From contig NC_135713.1 of NCBI RefSeq assembly GCF_964656455.1, forward strand, positions 191,574,187 to 191,638,186: 64,000 nucleotides of DNA. Reading direction: 5' to 3'. How positions within the stretch are numbered: position 1 is the stretch's first letter; every line of letters begins with the position of its first letter. Below the pieces are notes generated by a model that worked only from the letters and a program-made list of their open reading frames with translations, made no database searches and had not been told where the DNA came from. Below are positions 12,608 through 23,132 of this stretch, piece after piece. This DNA comes from Halichoerus grypus. Taxonomy: Eukaryota > Chordata > Mammalia > Carnivora > Phocidae. The position numbers were made by a program, and so were the translations under genes.

Positions 12608-12798
12608 TTTTTTTAAAGATTTTATTTATTTGACAGAGAGATCGAGAGCACAAGTAGGCAGAGCAGCAGGCAGAGGGAGAGGGAGAAGCAAGCTCCCCAC
12701 TGAGCAGGGAGCCCGATGCGGGGCTTGATCCCAGAACCCTGGGATCATGACCTGAGCTGAAGGCAGCCGCTTAACCGACTGAGCCACCCAGGCACCCC
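12608..12798 (-). mobile_element. CAN SINE
   Basis: Tail at about 12608, head gactgagccacccaggcacccc ends at 12798 (plus-strand reading). Inserted in antisense L1. Confidence 0.93.
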
Positions 12799-13298
12799 AT
12801 CGATTTTATCTTTTATTAAAATGCGTTCTTTCTCTACCCGTTTCAAATGGCACATTTAACAAAACTAAATTCTCATATGAACATGAATTTATTTCTGGGC
12901 GCTCCATTCTTCTCTACTGATATGTTCCTTTTGCAGGAACTTGCTGTTAGTTCTATTACACATCACCTTGTTCTTTTTCTTGACTGTTCTTGGGCATCTG
13001 GTCTTGCATATGATTTTGGAATCAGCTTACAGAATTCTGTGAAAAAAACCTGCTTAAGATTTTAATTAGGGTTATTTTGAATTTATAAATTAATATGAGG
13101 ACAACTGACATCTTTACAATATCAAGCCTTTCTATCTAGGAACATTGTATCTCTTTTCATTATTCACTTTATAATCCTCAGTAAAATTTCATAGCTTTCC
13201 TCACATGAGTTTTGTCTATTTCTTGATAGGTTTATTACTGGTTATTGTCTAGTCTTTATTATATTGTGAATAGGCCCTTTGTTAAAATTGCATTTTCA

Positions 13299-13551
13299 GG
13301 GGAGCCTGGCGGGCTCAGTCAGTGGAACGTGTGACTCTTAATCTCAGGGCTGTGGGTTCGAGCCCCGCACTGGCTGTAGAGATTACTTAAAATTTAAATC
13401 TTTAATGGGGCGCCTGGGTGGCTCAGTTGGTTGAGTGTCTGACTCTTGACTTTGGCTCAGGCTGTGATCTCAGGGTTGAGCCCTGTGTCAGGCTCCCTGC
13501 TTAGCAGCATGTCTGCTTGGGATTCTCCTCTCCCTCTGCCCCTCCCCCTGC

Positions 13552-13597
<46 letters not shown>

Positions 13598-13678
13598 ACA
13601 TGCTCTCTCTCAAAATAAAATAAATAAATCTTAAAAAAAATAAAATCTTTAAAAAATAAATAAAAATAAAAAATAAGT
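13299..13678 (+). mobile_element. Nested pair of SINEs: old tRNA-head SINE with a CAN SINE in its tail
   Basis: A short old element (13299-13406, containing a tRNA B-box-like ggttcgagcc) is followed directly by a full CAN SINE (13407 onward) that carries a (CT)n(CA)n tract (about 13552-13600). The pair is flanked by aaaattgcattttc (13284-13297) and aaaattacattttc (13679-13692), a 14-bp duplication with one mismatch. Confidence 0.85.
13552..13600. repeat. (CT)n(CA)n microsatellite
   Basis: Compound dinucleotide tract inside the SINE 3' region. Confidence 0.95.
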
Positions 13679-13976
13679 AAAATTACATTTTCTAATTCAT
13701 TTTTTTGTTTGCCAGAATATAGGAAAGCAACTGCTTTCTGGATGCAGATCTTGTATCTGGCCACATTACTGATCTCTCTAATAGATTGTCATTGATTCGC
13801 TTAGATTTTTCAATTAAATGATATAGTTTGCAAATAATGACAGTTACTTTCTATTTTTAGCTCTTCTTTATTTAGTTCCCTACCCTCCACTGCCCATTAG
13901 GAATGGGCATTAAATTTTATCAAATGCTTTTTTGGCACGGGCTGAGATGATAACAGTGCTTCTCCTTTAATCTGTT

Positions 13977-14099
13977 TTTTTGGGGGGGGTTGTTTTTCTT
14001 TTTGTTTTTTGTAGGCTCTATACCCAATGTGGGGCTCAAACTCTCAACCCTGAGATCAAGAGTCCCATGCTCCACTGACTGAGCCAGCCAGGTGCTCCA
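13977..14099 (-). mobile_element. Short tRNA-type SINE (old family) with 14-bp target-site duplication
   Basis: Minus-strand element ending in ctgactgagccagccaggtgctc; tcctttaatctgtt repeats at 13963-13976 and 14100-14113. It differs from the young CAN SINEs. Confidence 0.8.
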
Positions 14100-14190
14100 T
14101 CCTTTAATCTGTTAATACAGGGGGTGACATAGACAGATTTCCTAATGTTGACCCGGTAATATTTCCAAACATTTATCTATTCCCTCTTGT

Positions 14191-16110
14191 ATCCCCCTCA
14201 CACCTCTCTCCCTGCTTTTTTCATTTCTCTTTCAAGCCAGCCTACCAAGGGTAGAGATGGAATTTCTGGAATGCAGGAGTCATGGCTATCCTGGAAAAGT
14301 TCAGCCCAACTCTTGGGATATATTAACAGCGCTAAGGAACAGGGGCTGTTTCTGAGGGATATGAATAGATGAATGTTTTCCCGGGAAAGATTAGGTCCCA
14401 CTGATAGGACCCAGGTCATTCAGCAAAGAAAAGTGAGATTTCTCCCTAATACTCCAGTAAGTAACTCGTGTTTTCCTTTGAGAATGAGGCAGAATTGAGC
14501 TGATTTGAAACTCTTGTCCCCTACCCCCACACGTCTTAATTTCTTCCTCAAGCAGAATAAGGGAAAGATATCAACCAATAATCATGTTGTTACATTGCGT
14601 ATTTCTTTCCCTGTCCCAGCCATCGGATTGCCATAATAAACAGAAGAGCTAAGTGCTCTCTATGGCAGGGGCTGTTTTAAGCACCTTATGCGTACCATCT
14701 CCTTTTCAGCTCCATCGCAATCCCCCAAGACAGATACTATTATTAGACTCATTTTTCAACGAGAAAATTGAGACAGAGAGGGGTAAGCAACTTTCCCAAG
14801 ATCCCAAGGCTAGTAAGTGATGGAGCTTGGTTCCAACCCAGGCAGTCTGACTGCAGAACCTGCTCTACTCTGCCTTATAATGATATTATATATTACGTCC
14901 TCATGATCACATTGTTGTAGTATTCCCATATGTTTGTATGATAATTATAATCCCTTTTATGTAACTGGCATTACGTATTCTGCAAACACTTTCAGATATA
15001 TGGACTGTACCTAATTTTCAACACCCGGAGAGAGTTCCTGTCTCCCATCTTTGCATTCCTGCCCCCAGGGAGCCCCACTCTTGTACCCAGGGAAGTGAGG
15101 GCGGAGGGTGCCTGGCCCCAGCATCTAGGTCTACGCTGTCTGGCTTAATGGCAGTGCCAAGCTCCCCACGGGGAGGGTTTGAGCTGAGGAGCCATAGAGC
15201 CGCCTAACATTCTAAGCAGGAAATTAAAAAGGGCAATGGCAACGGAGTGTGCGTAACCTTTACAGTCCTCTCCTCTCCGCCTCCTGAGGGCCAGTGAGGC
15301 AGACTGTTTGCCTAATGAGATGTTTTCCTTCTTCCTGAGACTGCGCTGGGGGCACAGGGTGAGGGGGTGCGTAGGGTAACCTTTGGCAGGGCTGCAGCTG
15401 GGACGCCTGGGTCCTGGTGTCGGCTCTGCATCTGACCGGTGAGGAGCTCTTTCCACCAGCCACACCACGTCAATGTCACCTCAGCTTCCCCGCTTTGAGA
15501 GCCAGAGAGAACAGCTACCGATCTGCTCCCACCCCAGGGGGATGGGGAGATTAATGAGAGAACGTTTGTCAAGTTTGCTTTGATCCCCGGTTGGAAAGAG
15601 CATTTCAGCCCAAAGTACAAGGGAGATGATTCTTTAATAAGATCTTCAGGGTCTGAGCCAGCCACAGTCACGTCCTGTTTCTAACTCGGGGCAGCTCATT
15701 AAAACCCAGAGGCTAGTTCGCTGCTGAGCTGGGGCTGGGAAGCCGAGATTCAGTTGTGTTCAGCCTGCCCACTCTCTTAGGGACAGGCTGAACAAGCCCC
15801 ACCTCCCTAGAAGGCCCTGGAGAATTTCTGAGGACTTGGGATCTGCCTGCAGACATTGGGAGCTGGGAAGGTGAAGGTGGATGTTCTGTTTTCATAGGGG
15901 TTGCTGCAGCCCCCTTCCTCACTCCCTTACATCTCTCACATGTGTGTGTTTCTTGTCCTCAAGCTTCAAGAGAGCAGGACCCCCTTCTGATGTAGTCTGT
16001 GCACCCCAGATAACGAGGCACCAGATCCAGCACACGGTAGATGCTGTATGGTGTTTGTCCTAGGAATGAATAAAAGCCAGAGAAGAGCAGGGTCTGAATC
16101 CAAAAGTTTA
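14191..16110. other. Unique and MIR sequence in KIF18B intron 1
   Basis: Contains an antisense MIR (about 14640-14880) and otherwise unique sequence. Two patches (15150-15260 and 15690-15740, the latter with tcattaaaac) are candidate conserved non-coding DNA. No coding signal is supported. Confidence 0.5.
14640..14880 (-). mobile_element. MIR SINE fragment
   Basis: Antisense MIR features: a degraded caggcactgt..aagcac core, gagaaaattgagacagagagg and aggctagtaagtgatggagc. Confidence 0.8.
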
Positions 16111-16124
16111 AAAATAATTACTAT

Positions 16125-16310
16125 TATAGCTACCATTTATTGAGCACATAACTATGCATCAGGCACTATGCTAACTGCTTTACAAACGGTGTCATTTAAC
16201 TTCTACAACAATCTCATTCTGTAGTTGCTGATACAATTGTTACGATCCTACTCTACAAGGGAAACTGAGGCTCAGGAAGGAACTTGTCACAGGGATGGTA
16301 AGTAGCAAGG
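16125..16310 (-). mobile_element. MIR SINE fragment
   Basis: atttattgagcacat, tcaggcactatgctaactgc and gggaaactgaggctcagg, in antisense MIR order. Confidence 0.85.
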
Positions 16311-16733
16311 CCAGAACCTGACCTTGTTCTGACTGTCACCAGAGACATTACTCATCAGTCATCCTAGGCTATTCTGCCCTGTAGCCTGGCTTTTGCAATT
16401 CCTACCTCCCCTTACTTTAGCACCCACAGGGCACTATCCAAAGACCACTGGTTCTTTCTACGGGTGTCGTTCTGAGGAAGGAGCTGTATTCTTTTGCTTT
16501 TTAAATAGACAATCATACGGCTGTAACTGATGATAATTTTGTTTATTTCTTTCTAACTTTATTTGTATTTCTTTCTCCTGTCTTATGGTTGTAGCTAGGA
16601 CCTCCAGTACAACCTTGAATGGCGGCAACAATAGTAAACAATCTTATCTTTTTCCTAATTGCATAGGGGATGCTCCTGTTATTTCACTTTCTGTTGGTTT
16701 AAGGAAATTTACCTCTATTTCTAGTTTACCAAA

Positions 16734-16934
16734 AAAATTTTTTTAAAGATTTTATTTATTTATTTATTTGAGAGAAAGAGTGAGTGAGCACAAGCAGGGG
16801 GAGCGGCAGAGGGAGAGGGAGAAGGTGGCTCCTTGCTGAGCAGGGGGCCCGACACAGAGCTCCATTCCAGGACCCTGGGATCATGACCTGAGCTGAAGGC
16901 AGGCGCTTAACCAACTGAGCCACCCAGGCACCCC
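16734..16934 (-). mobile_element. CAN SINE, inner member of a nested pair
   Basis: Lies in the tail of the next element. The pair is flanked by ctagtttaccaaa at 16721-16733 and 17121-17133. Confidence 0.92.
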
Positions 16935-17120
16935 TTAAAGATTTTATTTATTTATTTTGAGAGAGAGAGAGAGAGCGTGAGTGAGCAGGGCCAGAGGGAA
17001 AGAATCTCAAGCAGACTCCACTTGGAGCCTGAGGCGGGGATCAATCTCATGACACTGAGATCATGACCTGAGCTGAAATCAAGAGCCAGACATTCAACCA
17101 ACTGAGCCACCCAGGTGCCC
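16935..17120 (-). mobile_element. CAN SINE, outer member of a nested pair
   Basis: Older copy (gagagcgtgagtgagcagggcc…), interrupted in its A-tail by the preceding SINE. Shares the 13-bp flanking duplication. Confidence 0.9.
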
Positions 17121-18460
17121 CTAGTTTACCAAATTTTTAAAAATTCATGGATGGGTACTGAATTTTATTGAATTCTATTTTTGCGCCTAATGGGATATAT
17201 TTTCTCCTTTAATCTGTAAATTGTATTAGATTTTGTAATCTTAAGCCATTTTCATATTCCTGAGATAAAAGGTCATGATATATATTTATATATATATATT
17301 GCTAGCTTCTGATTGCTAATATTTTATTTGAGATTTTCACAACTACATTTATAAAGGAAGATTGGCTGGTAACTTTCTTTGTCTGATTATTGGTATCGCA
17401 AAATAGACTGGAACTGTTTTCTCTTTTTTTAAGGGAGAGTTTGTGTAAGATTAGAATAATTTCTTCCAATTGCTTATAAACTTCTGGTGGAGTTTCATGT
17501 GTGGTTTTTTTGTTTTGTTTAATGGGGAGATTTTAAATGAATTCAATTCCTCAATGGTCCTAGGTGTGTTCAAAATTTCCATAACTTCTTGAGTCAGTTT
17601 CCTGGTTTGTTTTTTTTTTTCTAGAAAATTGTCCAAAAGCATTGTCAAACGGGTGTTCCACTGAAGTCTCTCTTTCTCTTTAATCTCCAAGTAACTTAAG
17701 TTATGCCCCTATTGTCATTCCTAAGATCATTCTATGTTTCTTTTCCTTATATCATGATCAATATTGCCAGAGGTTTGGCTTTTTTTACTAGTCTTTTCCA
17801 AGATACAGCTTTTGGTTAAGTTAATTCTATTACATAGTAAAATTCTATTTCATTAGTTTCTTCGAACTCCTTTTCAAAAATTTCCTACACATGTATTCTG
17901 TTCTGTTCTATCTTAAAGGGCCCAAAGTGCCAAAGCTAAGAGGAGAGGCATCCTAGGAGCAGTAGCACAAGGCATGGTTTTCTGTCATACGGATAGTCTT
18001 TCCATTCCTTCCTTTATTCAATCAAATATTTACTGAGTGCCCCAATAACTAAGTTTCGGCCGCTGGCACAGCTCTGCAATCAGTTCTTCCGTATGGATGT
18101 GCGGAGAGGGTCTTAGCTACTCCACACAGATGTGCAGGGGTCCCAGGTCTCCAGTTCTAGCGAGGAGGAGGACCTTCCACAGAGCGGGTGCACAGAGGGC
18201 CGGACCCCGTGCAGTTGTGTGGACTCAGTCCAGGTCCGGTACAAATGAGCAGAGGGATCCCGATCTCCATGCAGATGTGGAAGGAAGAGCCCTGCTCCCC
18301 GCACCGCCCCCCGTCCTGTTCAGAGGGAACCACCCAGAACCGGCTCGGTCTCCACGCTGCACCTTTGCGTCTGGCACAAAAGCTGCTTCCGCCCTGGGCG
18401 GCGGGATCCACCTGAGCGCTGGAGCCCGCGGGGCAGACTCCGCCGTGGGCCAGAGCTTAC

Positions 18461-18590
18461 CCTTCGTCGGTTCCCCGCCGCTGCTGTCGCCGCTCGCAGC
18501 CGCGTCCCTCCGCCGCAGTCCGGAGCCCCAGACCACCCGAAAGCGCGCCCCACACCCTCCTCCCCACCCGCGCCAACCTGGGCCCCGCGC
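18461..18590 (-). other. KIF18B: KIF18B non-coding exon 1 (5' UTR)
   Basis: GC-rich block directly downstream of the promoter elements on the minus strand, ending in a strong donor (GT at 18459-18460). No ATG in this block continues into the kinesin frame. The next acceptor is at 10309-10310, so intron 1 is about 8.15 kb. The 5' boundary is inferred from the promoter position. Confidence 0.7.
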
Positions 18591-18596
18591 CGCGCG

Positions 18597-18705
18597 TTCA
18601 AATTAGCCGGGTCGGCTCATCCGCGCTTCCCATTGGTCCCCGTCCGGATCGCTGATTGGCTGTTTCCTAAGTAACCAAGTACAGCTCCGAGGGGGGCGGG
18701 TGCAG
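18597..18705 (-). promoter_or_regulatory. KIF18B: KIF18B promoter: two CCAAT boxes plus CHR
   Basis: On the minus strand, reading toward the gene, there are CCAAT at 18655-18659, CCAAT at 18632-18636 and TTTGAA (cell-cycle homology region, CHR) at 18597-18602. Just upstream of the CHR is cccgg four bases away, a poor CDE match. A GC box (gggggcggg, about 18693-18701) and an NRF1-like tgcgcctgcgca (about 18712-18723) lie further upstream. This layout is typical of G2/M genes controlled by NF-Y, DREAM and MuvB-B-MYB, as expected for a mitotic kinesin. The region is CpG-rich (about 18390-18720). Confidence 0.75.
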
Positions 18706-19787
18706 TCAACTGTGCGCCTGCGCACTTCCCCTCCCCGTTTGCTGGTTTTGAGACTGTCTCCGGGGCTGGCCTGCACTAGACCCGCAGAAACCTGTAGGGG
18801 GCTGGGGTACCGGGAAAGCGCGGCCCACCCTGTCGTACCTGGCGCTGGGTTCATCACCAGCTGCAGCAACCAGATATCAAATACATTTTCAGATCTTTTT
18901 CTGTGGGCTAAGACGGCATCTACTGATTCAAGAGGGACTTTTTAGCCGCTGTCCAGGGGCTCTTCTCGCTCCGCGACCATCTCAAGAATGAACTTTGAGA
19001 ACAACCCTGGTGTGGAAAAGCCGGCGGAGACAGAGAATGGCAATTCCACCCTTTCAACGGTGTCAGGAATGTCCTGGACTGATTGTTGAATACGAGGCTC
19101 GGCCTCCATCCTTCATAACCGCTCGCTGCATGGATTCTGGTGGGCCAACCTCATACTGATCCTCAACGCTGGAGGTTGTGGAGGTCAAAGAGAGCCCTGC
19201 ACTGAAATCAGGAAGCCTGATTCCAGTCACTAGTGGCTGAATCACCAATCAGTGCTGAGACTGCGGAAGCCACTGCTGCCCTCAGTTTCCTCATCCATAA
19301 AATGGGGTAAATATCCTGCCCTTCCCACTCACCTAACACAGCATGGATGTGAAAGCCCTCCAAACCCCCAGCATTTGTAAGGGGATAGCTTTGTATGAAT
19401 CTGATCAGGAGGAAACGGGTGGTGGCTGCCAGGAAGCCCGTTGCTCACCAGTTTCATTCACCTGATCTGTCCCCACACTGGGACAATGAACAGGCATGCG
19501 AGTGGGCAAGAGGCAAACTTCCCTGGACCTGACGTCAAGATAGTGGAGTCACTATTTAATACCTGGTTGATTTGACTCAAACTCTTCATTCACCTTCCTG
19601 GACCTCCCTCGCCTGCTATACGGTGGGATAGCATTGTTGTTTGGGGGAGAATAAAATGAGAAAATGACGCAAAGGTGCTGTAACTGTAAAGCTACAAGAA
19701 AACTAGGGTATTCTTGCCATCTGCACTACCCAAGAGAAATATAACTGTTAAAGAATGGATTCCAGCTTAGGGGTCCCTCCCCTCTCA
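18706..19787. other. Intergenic sequence upstream of KIF18B
   Basis: Unique sequence next to the promoter, with a short MIR-like plus-strand patch (about 19190-19330). A divergent transcript cannot be excluded, but no coding ORF is supported. Confidence 0.5.
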
Positions 19788-19804
19788 CAGGGGTATGCAT
19801 TTTA

Positions 19805-19986
19805 TTTTATTTTATTTTATTAAGATTTTATTTATTTATTCATAAGAGACAGAGACAGAGAGAGGCAGAGGGAGAAGCAGGCTCCCCACCGAGCAGGGAG
19901 CCCGATGCGGGACTCGATCCCAGGACCCTGGGATCATGACCTGAGCCGAAGGCAGACGCTTAACCATCTGAGCCACCCAGGCACCC
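19805..19986 (-). mobile_element. CAN SINE with 16-bp target-site duplication
   Basis: aggggtatgcatttta at 19789-19804 and 19987-20002 are identical. Confidence 0.96.
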
Positions 19987-20002
19987 AGGGGTATGCATTT
20001 TA

Positions 20003-20889
20003 ACAGAAGTTAGGGGTGTGGTTGAGGAGCCACCAGGGGAACAAATTCCTCTTGTGTCCTTGTCAGCCAGGTCTTGCCTTGGTCCACTTCTGGTTTGGAC
20101 AATTAGCTGGAGAAAGTGAGGTGAGGCAGGGAGCTGAGGCTGTCCCAGCTGTGGGCAATGGGAAGGGGACACTTAGCTTGTTACAAAGATTGGAAATAAT
20201 GTAAGTGTGGCACATTGCAGACATTCGGTGAAATGGTCCTAGGTGTTCTTGTGTTCATTCATCCAATAAGTATTTATTGGTGGACCCAGAAGATAGAGCA
20301 GTGAGTGATAAATGCCACCTCCTACCTTCACAGAGCTTGCACTCTATGGGAGAAAATAGACAATTAAGCAAGTACTAAAAACGATGTGATATATGGGCTA
20401 TCATGAGAACAGTAAAGGGGGTCAGGAGGAATTGGCATGCAAGTTGGAGCAAAAGGAGCTGTTCCTTGGATCTCAGAAGCCAAGGAAAAGGAATTTTGCA
20501 GGAGAGTCAAAGGAGCCCATGATGCTGAGAAGCTTTGGTAGGACCTGGCCAGGCCCACCTTAGTGGACACAAATGGAAAACCCCTGGACCCTACACTACC
20601 GATGTCGATAAAGGGGGATTAGCCTGGCATTGACCTAATCAGAATTTCAAGGCCTAGAACCCAGATGTGAGGGTTAGGTGAAGAATTTTTGCCTTGTATG
20701 GTGGCAGATATTTTTGAGCTGATACGGCCAATATGTTGTGGATATCTCACAATCTGCAACTGGCAAGATCCCCGACCCTAGGTGCTCAGAGGAGCGGGGG
20801 CACGTTCTCTCACCTGCACACTTCTCACTGCACATCCCTTGCACCCAGGTATGGCATTTGCTGCTTCAGATATAGTGATTTTATTTATT
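20003..20889. other. Intergenic, mostly unique
   Basis: Includes a worn interspersed-repeat patch around 20310-20400 (cacagagcttgcactctatggg). No gene seen. Confidence 0.45.
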
Positions 20890-21087
20890 TGGTTTTTTTT
20901 AAAGATTTTTTTGAAAATTTATTTGACAGAGAGAGAGAGCACAACAGGGGGAGCAGTAGGCAGAGGGAGAGGGGGAAGCAGGATCTCTGCGGAGCAGGGA
21001 GCCCGATGTGGGGCTCCATGCCAGGACCCCGGGATCATGATCTGAGCTGAAGGCAGATGCTTAACCAACTGAGCCACCCAGGCGCCC
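20890..21087 (-). mobile_element. CAN SINE
   Basis: Tail at about 20893, head caactgagccacccaggcgccc at 21066-21087 (plus-strand reading). Target duplication only approximate. Confidence 0.93.
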
Positions 21088-22819
21088 TAGAGCGATTTTA
21101 AAAGATCCTTTAACCAAGTCCAAGACCTCGTTCACGGTCTGGTCTAGCACGGAAGTCAAGCGCAATGAAGACGGAAAAGTGTCCCCTCAGTTTATCAACA
21201 AGGAGGTCGTGGGTGGCCTTGGCAGGAGCAGTTGCAATAAAGAGACAACAGCCAGAGTGGGAGGTGAGAAAGTAGTAACTACTCTTTTAAGGCATCTGGC
21301 TGTCAAGGGGAGCAGAGGAAGGAGGTAGAGGCTGGATGGAGAGGTGGGGTCAAGGAGGGATTTTTAAGGAGAGATTTAAATGATGGGAGGGAGCTGATAC
21401 TGAGTGAGCAGCTGAAGAGTAAGGAGAGGTGTGATTATCAATTAGGTGAAGTCCCCAAGAAGGTGGGAGATACAGTGATCAACCACACCTGTTAGCCCAG
21501 CTGGGACTGAGGGGTTTACCGGAATATGAGACTTTCAGTTTGAAAACCAGGACAGTCTTGGGCAAACAAGGACAGATTTGGTCATCCTGGTGGGAGGGCC
21601 TTGGATGCAGAGCACAGTGGCAGACTGGGCCCTGGAAGAGGGGGACAGCTCTCCCATGGAGACACAAAGGAGGAGAGGAGAGGCCCAGATGCAGAGAAGT
21701 TTGTGGATTTTACGGTAGAGGTTGGTGGGAGATAGGAGATATGATTACCCATTGGATAGTTAGCTTCATGTTCCATCTCCTGCCTTTGCTGCCAGGCCTG
21801 ACACATAATAGATACTCAAGAAAACAGGCTGAAGGAATCAGTGAATGGAAGAGATCGGGGGTAGGTGTCACAGATTGGGTACTCTGTGGAGCAGACTCTG
21901 AGGCGGGGATCAGTGTGCAGGAAGTTTACTGGAGTGTGCTCTTGGAATGAACACACGTGGAAGAGAAGGAAGGGAGGCAGGACTGGGCAGAGAGGGAAAT
22001 TGAGCTGGGAGCTCTGAAGCTGGGGAGAGTCTTCAGAGTTGTCCTGAGTGTAAGGGCCCTGCTAGGGGACCAGGCCTTTAAACCCCCATGTTGATCTGTC
22101 ACTGGAAACAGGCTGCCCTGAGAAGTGGCCGGGACACTGGGCAAGGCAGCTCCCATCAGCAGATGCCATCCCTGAAGGGGGCTGCTAGCTGAGAGAACCT
22201 GCTGGCAGCACTCTCAGCAGCCGGGGATTTCTGGTCCTGAAGGAGACCTGGAGAGTGCATCACAGCGTCCATCATCAGGAGGTAGAAGTGTGACAGATGT
22301 TCGAATAGCTGCTGTTGTGGTAGAGTGGTTATTGTGTGGTGGGCACAGTGTTATGCACCCGAGTCAGCCATTGTTATGTGGAAGATGCTCTCAGTAGGGC
22401 CTTGGAGACCAGCAGATGCCTGCCAGGGGAGTTCAGGAAGCTTCATGGAAGAGCGGGCAAGAGACCTGGGCTTTGAATAATGAACAGGTGTTCTGCATGC
22501 CGTGGAAGTAGCCCAGGGCCTAGAGGACCCATCCTTGGCTCTGGACAGGCAGGAGAGGTCTGTCACGTCCAGGCTGGGGTCCTCACTCAGGGAGCAAAGG
22601 AGCCTGTGCCCTGGGGGCCTGGGAAGGAACCCTCAAATTTGCCCTTCACCATATGGAGAAAGGCAGGAGCCCTGCCCCTGCACAAGCCGGCCAGGCAGCA
22701 AGCATTGTGGAAAGGGGTGCCGGGTGAGCTGGTTGGGGAGACGGCTCTGGCTGGAGGGAGCAAGATTCAACCCCTCTCCTAGTCCAGAGAATGGCCAGTC
22801 AAGAGGGCTGTTCCAGGAG
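21088..22819. other. Intergenic, mostly unique
   Basis: No exon-like or repeat structure I can name with confidence. ORFs here are unsupported. Confidence 0.45.
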
Positions 22820-22963
22820 GGTAAGCCATGTGACCTTGGGTGAATTAATTCACCTCTCTGTGCCTCAGTTTTCTCCTCTCCAAAATGGGTGTGACAATGG
22901 TAACTACCTTGTGGGATCACTGTGAGGTTTAAATGAATGAATGCATTCAAAATTCTTAGAATA
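22820..22963 (+). mobile_element. MIR SINE fragment (host of the next SINE)
   Basis: catgtgaccttgggtgaatt, cctctctgtgcctcagtttt and taccttgtgggatcactgtg follow the MIR consensus order. Confidence 0.85.
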
Positions 22964-23117
22964 GGGGCACCTGGGTGGCTCAGGTCATGATCCCAGCGTC
23001 CTGGGATCGAGCCTTGCATCGGGCTCCTTGCTCCGCATGGAGCCTGCTTCTCCCTCTGCCTGCCGCTCCCCCTGCTTGTGCTCTCTCTCTGACAAATAAA
23101 TAAATAAAATCTTTAAA
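22964..23117 (+). mobile_element. CAN SINE with internal deletion, 15-bp target-site duplication
   Basis: The head jumps from ggcacctgggtggctcag to gtcatgatcccag, so about 30 bp of the usual tRNA-like part is missing. aaaattcttagaata (22949-22963) and aaaattcttaggata (23118-23132) flank it. Confidence 0.92.
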
Positions 23118-23132
23118 AAAATTCTTAGGATA

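Larger units (their letters stand above)
10430..14190 (-). mobile_element. Decayed L1 LINE (antisense), split by SINEs
   Basis: AT-rich sequence with recognisable antisense L1 ORF2 text, for example near 10545-10610 (ttccactgatctgtctactcc), 11740-11790, 12050-12140 and 13690-13960. It fills the 3' half of KIF18B intron 1 and is interrupted by at least eight SINEs. Heavily mutated, with no long ORF. Edges are approximate. Confidence 0.75.
16480..17900 (-). mobile_element. Decayed L1 LINE (antisense), split by a SINE pair
   Basis: AT-rich, with antisense L1 ORF2-like text. On the minus strand a 79-codon frame at 17451-17690 (…LTQEVMEILNTPRTIEELN…) resembles a remnant of the ORF2 region between endonuclease and reverse transcriptase. 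No intact protein remains. Confidence 0.65.
191..18590 (-). other. KIF18B: KIF18B transcription unit and exon map
   Basis: Exons read on the minus strand with GT-AG junctions: e1 18461-~18590 (non-coding); e2 9982-10308; e3 9213-9370; e4 8811-8915; e5 8528-8638; e6 8249-8446; e7 7915-8091; e8 7257-7331; e9 7016-7116; e10 6368-6557; e11 5895-6022; e12 3111-3310; e13 2344-2872; e14 1319-1408; e15 720-823; e16 from 494 downward, stop at 397. Junction phases add up exactly to 2583 coding bases including the stop. For e16 an earlier acceptor (exon start 509) is also in frame and would add five residues; 494 was preferred because it aligns with the human C-terminus as I recall it. The e1 donor (aagg|gtaagc) is strong, but the transcription start is only estimated. 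Confidence 0.9.

Noticed and set aside
17451..17690. 79-codon minus-strand ORF as a gene
   Set aside because: It is a remnant of an antisense L1 ORF2, not an independent gene.
18097..18606. Plus-strand ORF of 169 codons at the KIF18B promoter
   Set aside because: Antisense to the GC-rich non-coding exon 1; no domain or homology recognised.
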